Source of the DNA: Epiperipatus broadwayi
Taxonomy: Eukaryota > Onychophora > Udeonychophora > Euonychophora > Peripatidae
Assembly: GCA_028023455.1 (NCBI GenBank)
Contig: JAQFVV010000028.1
Location: 817,501 to 881,500, forward strand
Length of the DNA stretch: 64,000 bases
Direction of reading: 5' to 3'
The translations under genes were made by a program, and so were the position numbers. Shown here in pieces: positions 1 through 10,159 of this stretch; within the stretch, counting starts at the first letter, position 1, and every line of letters begins with the position of its first letter. Under the pieces are notes generated by a model. The model saw nothing but the letters and a program-made list of their open reading frames with translations, had not been told where the DNA came from and made no database searches.

Positions 1-1550
1 TTACAAATTGAATCTCCTTTAAAATACTTTTTTTTTTTTTTTTTTTTTTTAAAATAATATTTTTTAAATTTATTATATTGAAAAGTTTGAATTAAATTAT
101 TTGGGAGATCCCACCCCCCCCGGACACCCCGAGACCGAGGCAGGGGAGAGGAGGGGAGATGAAAATTTCAAAACCCCCTTTTTTAATTTAAGAATTGAGG
201 AGGGGCCTTTTATGTCCATATAATGTAGTGTACCAGTCTAAATGTGTTGTCCACCTTTTGAAGTAGTTCAGAAACTCTTGCAATGTTATGCCTTTTAATG
301 CCTTTGTGCTTTACCTTCTCCATTTTCTAGTCTGGAAACTTTTTCTTTTAAGGGAATTTTTATTCAGGGGAATGTTTTTTATGAAAAACTGTACCATACT
401 CAAAGTTTGGTGCACTGGTGCATTTTTGTGTTAAAGGTGGTCCTCACTACTTTGCCACAAATTGGGATGTTTTCATTTTGACATCATACAAACTTTTCAG
501 AACTTGTAGGCAAAATGTCTGGTCATTATGAATGAAATCTGAGTAAATAATATTGTTTGTGTCCAAAAAAAAATCAGCATTGTCTTGACCTTGAACTTTA
601 TTCATTACGGTGACTGTTTGAATTTGACACTTTTATTAAACCACTCACAAATTTATGTTTCCCCAAGAGCACCTTGCTTGTAAGTTGTTTAATGCATTAT
701 AACAATTTCCCATGCTGTTTTCTCTAACAGAAAACAGAATTTCACATTTTCCAAATATGTGATATTTATCATCATCATCAACCATTATCAAACCACTGCA
801 GGATGAAAATCTCTCCAAGTTCAGTCCATCTTCTCCAATCTTTAGCTTCTCTTCTCCACATCACTCCTGCACACATTCTTATTTCATCCATCCATCTCAC
901 ATGTGATCTCTTTCTGGGTCTTTTACAATCTCTTGGAATCCACTTTAATATTTCAATTGTCCATCTATTATCATATCTTCTAACAATATGTACAGCCTAA
1001 CTCCACTTCAGTGTTTTAATTTTTTCAATGAGGTCAGTAACACCTGTTTGTTCTCTTACCCATATATTGCGTTTATATACTTATATTTTTATTTTTCAGT
1101 TTTTCTTGAAAAAGATTATATTATAATATAATCAAAATGTTTGTGTGTAGTTATATTTTTATAATAGTCATGTAGAAATCAAGTTATGAATTATTTTCGA
1201 AAAGAAAACTGTGTAGATGATGTTTTAAATTCATTGAACACCTCATAATTTCAATATTTAAATAATAGTATGTGAGTTATACTGTGGTCATGTGACTCTT
1301 TTGTTGAACTGAGTAAATCTTTTATTAAAACAATGTTATTTGTATTTGTTTATTTAATTAAAAAAGAATTTTATATTAAACATAAGTTTGAAATCAGGAG
1401 CAGACTGATAGATGGGATAGTAAAGAACATATCTCAAATCATATATCGGAATTGTCACAAAAATGGCACACGACGTTTTAGGAAATTTCTTTTAAGTTTC
1501 TTTATTTCACCACATATCCTTTATAATTTCATGAATAAAGATACCTGAAA
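1..1550. other. AT-rich non-coding stretch
   Basis: No gene or retroelement remnant is recognisable. A T homopolymer lies near 31-50 and a short C/G-rich patch (runs of C, then GAG/GGGG) near 112-160. Short open frames here show no codon structure or family resemblance and are probably chance. Confidence 0.6.
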
Positions 1551-1554
1551 AGAT

Positions 1555-1830
1555 ATATATCTAAAATGCACTTTATATTAAAACAGAGCTCTTCAGTTAG
1601 CCCAGATCACAATCTCTCAGAGGTCTTTATTATCCTTGCTCTTTATCAATATCAAATGATTATAATTTAATCTAAAACTGCCAAATTTCTTGTGCTCATA
1701 GACTGTCACTATATGATAATTTTTAGCCTAATAAATAATTAATAATAATCATTAAAGCATTTATCTGATGAAGATGGTGCCATAGTTGTGAGGATATGAA
1801 GTTTGACGCCTTTATATTAAATTGCAATCA
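1555..1830. repeat. Family C remnants in two orientations
   Basis: The first half (about 1560-1620) resembles the ribozyme head of family C on the minus strand, including a CAGATCACAATCTCT-like flank. From about 1700 the plus strand carries the C tail module, recognised by TAATTTTTAGCCTAATAAAT and a later GTTTGACGCC block, which recur near 3175-3260. The copy is decayed. Confidence 0.45.
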
Positions 1831-2189
1831 TATTTTGTAAAGTCTTTTTTATTAAATTAATATCAGGTAATATCTAAATAAAATTAAAAATAAATGGAGT
1901 CTTTTTAATATTAAGTAATTATCTCCCATCTACCTCCCCTTTCTTTTTTACAAAAATCATCTAATCATAAAGTATCTAAAGAAATTGTTCATTCATTTTT
2001 TAAATTTGTATGAATAATCTTGTATTAAAATAAGTATACATTATCAGAAATGTAAACTGAAAATTCAAAAAATGTGTAATTATGAATATAAGCCTGAAGA
2101 TAATAATAGTAATAATGATTTTAATAGAAATTGATATTAGATGGAAGATGTAAAAATTTCTATAAAAAAGACTATATCTGCACTTATAG

Positions 2190-2345
2190 CATATATGTGT
2201 AGAGATGGTAATCTGGACCAACTGATGATTGCTGGTTTAGCATGAAATACGTATATTGGTGATTATTTATCTTTTTAACATATATGTGTTCAAGTGCATC
2301 AGTGTTATGAGATAGAGTGGAGAGTGGTGGGTCGTGTGAAAGTCT
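2190..2345 (+). repeat. Family D element, ribozyme head plus body
   Basis: A single direct copy. It begins with the hammerhead at 2210-2264, followed by TTATCTTTTTAACATATATG and a GTATCAGTGGTATGAGATAGTG-like block. The same order is seen at 31560-31720 and 63303-63470. The terminal tRNA-like B box seen in those copies is degraded here. Confidence 0.6.
2210..2264 (+). ncRNA. Type-I hammerhead ribozyme (family D), best-preserved fold
   Basis: Seen in order: AAUC (2210-2213), loop, ACCAA (2217-2221), CUGAUGA (2222-2228), stem II UGCU/AGCA (2230-2233 with 2239-2242), GAAA (2244-2247), self-complementary AUACGUAU (2247-2254), A at the cleavage position (2255), UUGGU (2256-2260) and GAUU (2261-2264). 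Stem I therefore forms as ACCAA:UUGGU and AAUC:GAUU with an internal loop. All catalytic-core bases of the hammerhead consensus are present. A U-U mismatch sits next to the core at the base of stem II, and stem III can only form weakly alone or between two molecules. Self-cleavage after 2255 is inferred, not shown. Confidence 0.68.
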
Positions 2346-2959
2346 GTGCTCTTATAGCCTATATATTACATATATGGACATAGGTATTTAATAAGCCTGT
2401 GTGTTTCAGTTATATCTAAAATAATAAATTATGCGGAAGGTATCAAGTTTTTGTAATACAACTAAAATTTGAAGAATAATTAAATGTTATGATTGTTTTC
2501 ATTGTGTACGTTTTTTTTATTATATTTATTTTCAAATTTTTGTTTATATCAGCGCATTTTTCAACTTATCCTAAGTTTGATCACAACTAATTATCAGCCC
2601 AAAAGTCTGGCTACCCTCTCTCACTATGAGTTTTTGAAATACCCACTTCACTTCATGGCTGAGACATACATAGCATATGTTATAATTTAACTTAATATAT
2701 ACATTTTTAAAAATATATTTAAATTTGACTTCATGTATGCATTTTAAAAAATATTTCAAGTTTCTATTCCATTATTTATTCCTGAAACATATGACTAAAG
2801 ACGTGTAAAAACAATACATGATTCATTTTGTTTAATTCTTTTTGCATTTTCTTAGTTTTACAATGTTTTTATTATTATACATAAGCTTTTTTAAATAAAT
2901 ATATATCTTTTTATTTAATACATATTTATTTTTAATTTCATCTACTGTTTTGTTTAGTC

Positions 2960-3535
2960 GATCATTTAAAAGGATGGGGGCTGTTTGATGAGTGCTGTTT
3001 CAGCACAAAATGTGCATTTTGGGGATCAACCATATTTTTCACGTTTTTGATTATATGTTTATGTTTATGTCCCTCCACAAGGTGTTAACAGGGGAGAAAA
3101 ACTAATCTCAACCTTGAGTAAGAGTAGCATAGTGATAACTACATTATAGAAATATTATCAATTAAGTGTATAATTTTTAGTCTAATAAATGACTAATAAA
3201 AATTATTAATATACTTCCATCAAGTGGTTTGTGTCAAAGTTGTGAGGGTAGTAGGTTTGACACTTAGAAATCAAACTATAGTAGTTCACTATAGATATAG
3301 ATATGGAGCAGTGATAAAAATATAGGTAAGAGATTGTGGTCTTGGTCAACTGATGCACATCTTGGATATATGTTTAGAACTAGATCCATCCACAAGGTGT
3401 TAAAAGCATATAGAAAGCTGTGCTTATCTTCTGTGAGAGTGATGTAGTGAAAATAACACTAGAGAAATATCATTCATTTAGTAGATAACCTCCAGTCTAG
3501 TGAATGACTAGCAAAATGTTTATTAGTCTTTAAAA
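2960..3535 (+). repeat. Two direct tandem family C units
   Basis: Unit one has its ribozyme core at 2985-2991 (UUGAUGA, first base changed) with stem II GUGCUG/CAGCAC. Unit two has the corresponding CUGAUG at 3350, giving a period near 365 bp. Both then show the TGTTTATGTTTATGTCCnTCCACAAGG-type block and the TTTAGTCTAATAAATGAC-type block. The ribozyme of unit two has lost stem II by deletion. The direct head-to-tail order is the one expected of hammerhead retrozymes. Confidence 0.6.
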
Positions 3536-3539
3536 TAAT

Positions 3540-4965
3540 TTTAAAAGGGGCAGTTTTTAAGATTTGCCTCAGGTGCAAAATTGATCAAACTGTCCTTGCT
3601 TCAATTATGCAGATTAATATCTAATGTACTTTACAAATGTCACACACCCACAACTCATATAAAGATTTTAAAAAAGTAAAATTGTGGACCATGCATTTCA
3701 AGCCAAATTGTTTTATTTTATGATTACTTAGCAAAGCAAACTGTATTCTGTAAGGAAACCATATTAGTTCTAGGATAAGAAAACAAATGGTATACAAAAG
3801 ATGTGACATGTATAATTTCACATTCGAATACAACTACTTCCCTTTTATCAATGGGTATTTTACTTTCTACTCAATCACTCTTTTATAGATGAGCAAATAA
3901 ACAGAATATAGTATCTGAAAAATTATAACTCTCCACCAACTTCACTTTATTCCAATCTTCTGTTATTTTTAATGTATATATATATAACTGAATTTTTTCA
4001 TGCTGAAATAAAATAATTTTCATACAGATAGTAGGAAACATATTTCATGCACATGTGGTAATGGAATGAAAAGTGGCTAGATATATGGCTGTATGAAAAT
4101 GCATATTTTATTTATAATTGTTGCATATTAGTCAACATTTTGTGAAACAGAATAAAGTATAGACTAGTTTGATCAACATTTATGTGGGTATGAAAAAGTT
4201 GTTAAATAATGTTTTCATTTTAAAGTTTGTGCTGATAATATTTTAATAGTAATTATTTGTTGAACTATTTTCATCATCTAATATTAAGACAGGAAAGTTT
4301 TTAGAAAAATTCAAACTTTATTTAAACTTTCAAATACATTCTACTATTAGTAATAGCACACAGGTTAATATACAACACAATGTTTCAAATGATATTATTC
4401 TCCTCTCTTCTACAGGTGCTACTAGGTTTTACAAGTGACAATTCCAGCAAAGAAACTGAACCTGGATTTTTAGATTTGTGAATCATGGATCCAATCTGGT
4501 ACTATTACCAATTAGACTATTCTAAACATGATTCCCAATTAATGATTGGGATGATGATGATGAATAAAATGCAAATGTCCCATTTGTATAGATCATGTTG
4601 AAGAAGTCTAAAATAGGTAGGTTACTTTTCTAATTCATTATCATTCCTTTATGATGGCTGAATTAAGTGACACATCATATAGTATCTTCCTTTACAATTA
4701 GGATATACCAAATAGATTCATAAAATGTTAGGAATATAAAAAACTCTACATGAAACTTGAACTATGTGTTATATTATACATTTCTGGAGTATCAGAAACA
4801 TAAATATATGCAATAAAGAAATGAGACATGACTTACATAAGAAAGGTATGGACAAAACAGCAATTTGGTTTGCTAAAAAGTACCCTATGGTTATATGCAT
4901 ACAGAGATAAAATAAAAAGATAGCTTTAAACCACTGTATCAGAAAAATATTTGCATGTGCTCTTC
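3540..4965. other. AT-rich non-coding stretch
   Basis: I see no gene, retroelement core or strong inverted repeat. Simple ATG/GAT runs occur near 4550-4562. Confidence 0.55.
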
Positions 4966-4970
4966 AATTA

Positions 4971-5001
<31 letters not shown>

Positions 5002-5167
5002 GGAGGGGGGAGAGGGAGAGAGGGAGAGAGAGAGGAAGAGAGAGGGAGAGAGAGGGAGAGAGTGGGAGAGAGAAAGAGAGGGAGGGAGAGAGAGAGATAG
5101 AGAGTGAGAGGGAGGGAGAGGGAGGGAGGGGGAGAGAGAGGGAGAGAGAGAGGGAAAGAGAGAGAGT
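4971..5167. repeat. (TA)n / (GAGA)n microsatellite
   Basis: About 20 bp of TA repeat is followed by about 175 bp of imperfect GA/GGGA repeat. The Ser/Leu/Pro-rich minus-strand open frame across it is produced only by the simple repeat. Confidence 0.95.
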
Positions 5168-5362
5168 TTAATTTATAAGAAGCTGCAATGTTTAGTGCTT
5201 CATTAACCAATTCAATCTGCCATATCTTGCTGGCATGCACAAACATTTTTTTTATTTAATATTACTATCAGATATATATATTAATTCTAATATTCTCTCA
5301 GATAAATGAATTCATAGTATTATTTCCAGGAGTTTCAGTGTAATAAAAATATAATAGATAAA

Positions 5363-5397
5363 TAGCTGATCTTTCAGTACTTTCCTCAGAGCTTCTC
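5363..5397 (-). ncRNA. Hammerhead-like core, left arm of family G
   Basis: On the minus strand: AGCU, CUGAGGA (5389-5383), AAGUACU, GAAA (5375-5372), GAUC, AGCU. AGCU:AGCU could be the proximal stem I. Stem II is reduced to self-complementary AGUACU, so only a dimer could form it. Probably decayed. Confidence 0.4.
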
Positions 5398-5650
5398 TCT
5401 CAAATTATAAGAATGTGTGTGGTGAGATTTACAATCGTTGTTTTTTTCTTTTGTTATTTTCTCCTCATTCTTAAATTCTATTGATTGAAAATATTTTATC
5501 ATCCAATAGCTTTTTCCAAATATTGTTAGTTTTTTTTATTTCACACTTTTCAACCAATAGAATTTAAAAATGAGGAGAAAATAACTAAAAATAAAATATA
5601 TAACGATTTTAAATCCCACCATATACATTCTTATGAGTTGAGAAAGAAGA

Positions 5651-5692
5651 AGTTCTGATGAAAGTACTTGTTATTCTACTGAAATGTCAGCT
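5651..5692 (+). ncRNA. Hammerhead-like core, right arm of family G
   Basis: AGUU, CUGAUGA (5655-5661), stem II AGUA/UACU around a 10-nt loop, GAAA (5681-5684), UGUC, AGCU. AGUU can pair with AGCU (one wobble) as stem I. The stem III position lacks the usual C-G pair, so activity is doubtful. Confidence 0.42.
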
Positions 5693-5751
5693 GTACAGCT
5701 ATTATAATTTTTTGGAAGCTCCCAGAAATAATATATATATATATATATATA

Positions 5752-6003
5752 TCAAATCAAAACTACCCCAAATCTAAAATTAAACCAGACCAGCATAAAA
5801 ATAATATTAAAACACAACCTAAGGTTTCACTGCTACAAGCAGACTTCTCAAGTGTAAAGAACTACAAAAAAACCACACATTATATATGTAGTTCTTTACA
5901 CTTGAGAAGTCTGCTTGTAGCAGTGAAACCTTAGATTGTGTTTTAATATTATTTTTATGCTGGTCTGGTTTAATTTTAGATTTGGGGTAGTTTTGATTTT
6001 ATA
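5752..6003. repeat. Near-perfect palindrome of a PLE 3-prime tail
   Basis: Arms of about 115 bp (5752-5867 and 5886-6003) are almost exact reverse complements around a roughly 18-bp loop. The plus-strand right arm (TAGTTCTTTACACTTGAG ... GCAGTGAAACC ... TTTGATTTTAT) matches, in the same order, the sequence following a GIY-YIG coding remnant at 33331-33440. The palindrome therefore looks like two head-to-head copies of a Penelope-like tail. CUUGAGAAG ... GCAGUGAAAC resembles a degenerate hammerhead core. Confidence 0.75.
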
Positions 6004-6035
6004 TTGACTATTTAGCTTTATGCTTATAATGTTTA

Positions 6036-6560
6036 TATATATATATATATATGTTAAAACGAAGATTTGCACGGGTTAAATATATAAAATACATATTTTG
6101 CGGGTTCATCCATGTTAAAAACTTTTAATATCAATATACGACGTTTCGACTTGGTCACACAACCATCCACAGAGTTAAAAAAGGTAGAAAGCGTTGTAGA
6201 GCTACAATCACTGGTTTGAATAAAACATTAAAAATCCCACCAATATCAAAAATGTTAAATTTAAGAATGTTTTTTAAAGAAACTTTCCAAATAGGAGGAA
6301 GTTTGTATCATCTCATATAGTATGGAGTGAGAGTGCTGATGCCGAACGAGACGATTCAGCCATCTCCACCCAGCTTACCTTTTTCATGAGATTTGATAGA
6401 CACCATGAGATTTGATAGACACCTCTTGAATCTCATGGTGTCTATCAAATCTCATGTAAAAATTGTAAACTTCTTACATAGGTATGCGTCACATCAGTGT
6501 TAGGAGTGCAGTTAACACCATCATCATCAGCACTCCCCATACTATAAATTGAGTATAAAA
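6036..6560. repeat. Decayed palindromic element with 28-bp hairpin
   Basis: A (TA)n run is followed at 6158-6166 by GACGTTTCGA-type sequence, the reverse complement of the GUCGAAACGUC end seen in hammerhead-bearing elements. The CUGANGA part is altered (CUGUGGA). A perfect 28-bp inverted repeat lies at 6385-6412 and 6429-6456. Direct duplication of ATGAGATTTGATAGACACC precedes it. No coding sequence was recognised. Confidence 0.5.
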
Positions 6561-6950
6561 ACACAACTTCAAATGGTTTCACTGCCTACAAGCCATTGAC
6601 GTGCAAAAGAAGGCCAGATTGAAGTCAATGTTTCGTCAATGTATATTAAAGATTAAAAATGTATTTTATATATATACATTTCACAGCAATTTAAAGAAAT
6701 CTAACATTTGAACCACAATGAAAGACAAAAAATATCCACAAATATAAATTCCAATATGTACATTTGATTATTAACAAGTTTACTGTTCAGTTACCTTTCT
6801 AAAACTATAGACATTCTTGGTAGTAATTTCCAATGTGGATTCTTCAAATCCTTTATATTATATACTGTTTTATTTCAGCAGGCTAAATCAACTTTTAAGC
6901 AGCAGAAAGAAATTATTGCCAGAACATCAAATCAAAAAAGAATGATTTTC

Positions 6951-6977
6951 ATATCATCATCATCATCATCATCATCT
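6951..6977. repeat. (ATC)n microsatellite
   Basis: Eight or so uninterrupted ATC units. Confidence 0.9.
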
Positions 6978-6979
6978 TT

Positions 6980-9900
6980 GGGCTATTAACTACAAGACTG
7001 AGCATGGAGACATTTAACTACTGAGAATGGTTAGTGCATTTATCTACATGCAGCATTTACTATTAAAAATCACCTTTTAAAAAAAATTCTATTATGACTA
7101 ATTTGTACTAAAATGACATCTAGTTATGATTTCTTTAGATGGACAATTATTATCAAACTATGGTGACTTATCATCCTCAAATCAGTTTCACTTCTCAAGC
7201 TCAGACTTTGTTCTGTTTTGCAATTTTTTAAACATTCCTTAAAATTATGAAAAAAAGAATGCCCAAATAAAGTCTGTCAAAAATCTATGAATGAATGAAT
7301 AAAGTATCAATCTTAATTTGTTTTATGTATAGTATTCCTGATATTTGGAAAAATATTTATCCCTGGCTGTAAGCCCTTCCCCTTTCTTTAATGCTAATTA
7401 CAAAGTGTTTTTATTTTCTTAGAGTCCATTCGTAAATAGAATAATTATAAATCCTTAATTAAATATTATTAATTGTCTTTTGTTTTTAACTAATATATGA
7501 ATGTTTCATACTGTTTTTTGATTCTTTTGTCACAAAAATACAACCTGAAAATTTTATATTTACATTCTTGAATTTCATATTTTTATACCTAATTTTTTAT
7601 AATATAGATTTCTTTGTTTACTCTAGCAAAAAATATAATATTTTAAAATATAAATTTAAAATATAAATCCATGTAGGATCCTCTAAGATCTTAAGTACAA
7701 TAACTATATATATTATAATGGTCAAGTTTTGGACATTTGCTAACAGAATCCAGGAAGAGATCAAAGCTGACTAGAGTGGGATGGTGTAGTCCCAAATCTG
7801 ACAAGGTTTCAACTTATTTACCAGTACTCTGTGATTCAATGCCCTACAAATGACAAACCTGAGGTTACACTCAGTTTCCATTGAGACTCAGGGTTTAACT
7901 ACAACATAAATTAACTAAATTATAATAAACTAATGGCATCGTGTTGAAGGTAACATTCATGATTTATCATTAATGCATAGATCGCTCATCCATATTATAT
8001 AAAGAACTAGGATTGAATTGGATTGAAATTAGGCAATGAGAAATCATATGAAGCCAAAGTAATTTAAATATATATTTATTAATATAATAAATAACAACAA
8101 AGAACATAATTTAAGGTGTGGTAATCACACACAGGCAATCCAGTAGATGAGAAAATTATCACATTACTCTCATCTTACATAGTAATTAACGTGTGTGTGT
8201 GTACATAAATGATTATTTAAGTTATGCTTATAATGAAATGCCAAATCCTATTTTTTAAGGTGGTGGTTGCTCTTTCTTAAATAACTACACTAGCTCTCGG
8301 TAGACTATTCATTATAACATTCAATTAGAGATATATTTCTGTGTAATGTATAAGCATATAAACCAGCTTGCTGAGATTGAACCTAGGAATCAAGAGATGG
8401 TTTCAGACTAATGCTGAATGTTAATTCAAGAGGATGTGGGATTGGCTGCTCTAGATTGCCAACGTGCTATAATACTGGCAAATATTAATAATAAAGTCAC
8501 CCTGTAGTTATATTATTCTATTCAAAGATTCTTGTGACTAACACTGGTATCCTGGGACCGAGCATTCTGCTGCTTACGATGTGAACATTTAGAGTTTGAG
8601 AGTGGGGTGGCTTGCATGCTGCCTGGCATTAAACTTCAGGACTTACTGATGCATATCCCCAAAAGAAAAAAATGGGATGGCCTTACCCAAGTCCCATTTT
8701 TGAAAGATGTAGCAAAATGTTAATTATTTATTTGTATTTAATAAAAATCTAATCCTCCAAGCAATAAGGATATAACATATTTAAAATTATGTGTGCTCGA
8801 ACAACAGCTTTACCAGCTCAGCTAACAGGAGCCAATTCTTAACTAGCATTATATATCTAAGCTAATTAAGGGAATAATTCTATCATTGTTCTTCCTAACA
8901 TCTTTCAATCTACACATTGTATTAATAATCATTTAGGGAAGAAAAAAGAATATTTGAAAGAGTTTACTAAATAGATTATTTTCTAATGTTCCTTAAACCA
9001 CATTATGCATTTATATATTAAACAAATATTTAACAGTAACAATGAGCATACAGCAATTTGTTATTACTACGAATATAGGATTTCAAAAACAGCGTGCATA
9101 TATGGCAACATTATGAAATAATTATATGAAGATAATTTTAATTATATCTTCTCTAAAATTTACTAAATTTAAAGGCTCACTGTTTCAAAGCATTTGCATA
9201 TAATAAATATATAAAATGTTTTAAATAATTATAAGAAAAGTATAGGCACAACCACAGTGATAGATAAAAAGAATTATGTAAGACATTAATTGGGTTTAAA
9301 TAGAATAGAATTACAAAAGTAGGTAGTCAAGTTACAGAAATAAAAGATTACTTGCTTTAGACATTTTAAAGTTAAAATTAATTTGAACGTTCAAGGATTA
9401 CTTTTAATTACATTTAACTAGCTTTTAGATTTAGAGTTTTGAAAATTAAATAGTAATTGATACAAATCTCAGTGGTTCTGGATTTAAATTCCTGATTCTT
9501 AATTCAGCTGGATATGCAGGCACTTCGACTTCAGGCATAGGGCTGATAATTCCAGGGTAGGTTCACAGTGTCTTCTTCTTCTGGCGGTAGGTAGTTGCTG
9601 GAGAATTTCATCTCTTCAGTGCTCCAGTGTTTAGGTGTCTCGGATGGCCGTAACCCCTGCTATACTCCCATGGAGAAACAGCAAAACTTTTCCTTCCTCA
9701 GCAAGTCATTAAAATTCAGAGTGATGTGGAGTATAATAGCAATCACTCTTACAAATATTGGTACCTGTTTTACAAGCTCAAAATATAACCTATTTATATG
9801 TATTAGTCCTAAGTACTTACTTGTGGATAATTTATTTCACATGTTTTAGAATTTACATTAAAATTCCAGATTGTACAACTTGATTTTAAAACTTTTGTTT

Positions 9901-10120
9901 AAATTTTCAAGGCATCCAAAATTACCCCTGGACTTCCAATGGTGCCGGTTCAGCGATTTTACTGTATAACCATTTTATTGTAAACTAATTAGAGTGCAAC
10001 AATTAAAAAAATTTTAATTGATTTTACCACAGATTTGTTGGTTTAATGCCAATTTGCTTACACCTATTTCACTTTTAATTAATAATGGCTAAAAAGTTTT
10101 AACAAAACTGAATCATGCCG
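6980..10120. other. AT-rich non-coding stretch
   Basis: No retroelement domain or strong inverted repeat was found. A slightly GC-richer patch at 8380-8700 and another at 9480-9700 contain short open frames without recognisable motifs. Confidence 0.5.

Positions 10121-10155
<35 letters not shown>
10121..10155. repeat. (TA)n(TG)n microsatellite
   Basis: Pure TA run passing into a pure GT run. Confidence 0.9.
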
Positions 10156-10159
10156 AAAG

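Larger units (their letters stand above)
5318..5732. repeat. Inverted repeat, family G, hammerhead core in each arm
   Basis: The left arm (about 5318-5490) is the reverse complement of the right arm (about 5548-5732). Shared blocks include TTATTTTCTCCTCATT, AATTCTATTG, and the CCAGGAGTTTC/GGAAGCTCCC ends. The arms have diverged by substitutions and small indels, and a short AT-rich spacer separates them. Each arm carries CUGANGA and GAAA in ribozyme order (separate entries). I see no coding capacity and no clear target-site duplication. Confidence 0.75.

Noticed and set aside
1770-1820. CTGATGAAGATGG at 1768 as a hammerhead
   Set aside because: No GAAA at suitable spacing and no stem II; the segment aligns with the family C tail, not with its ribozyme head.
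4968-5246. 92-codon minus-strand Ser/Leu/Pro-rich frame
   Set aside because: Produced entirely by the GA microsatellite.
6110-6180. Complete hammerhead ending GUCGAAACGUC (minus strand)
   Set aside because: The core reads CUGUGGA and stem II is not clean; kept only as a remnant in the repeat entry.
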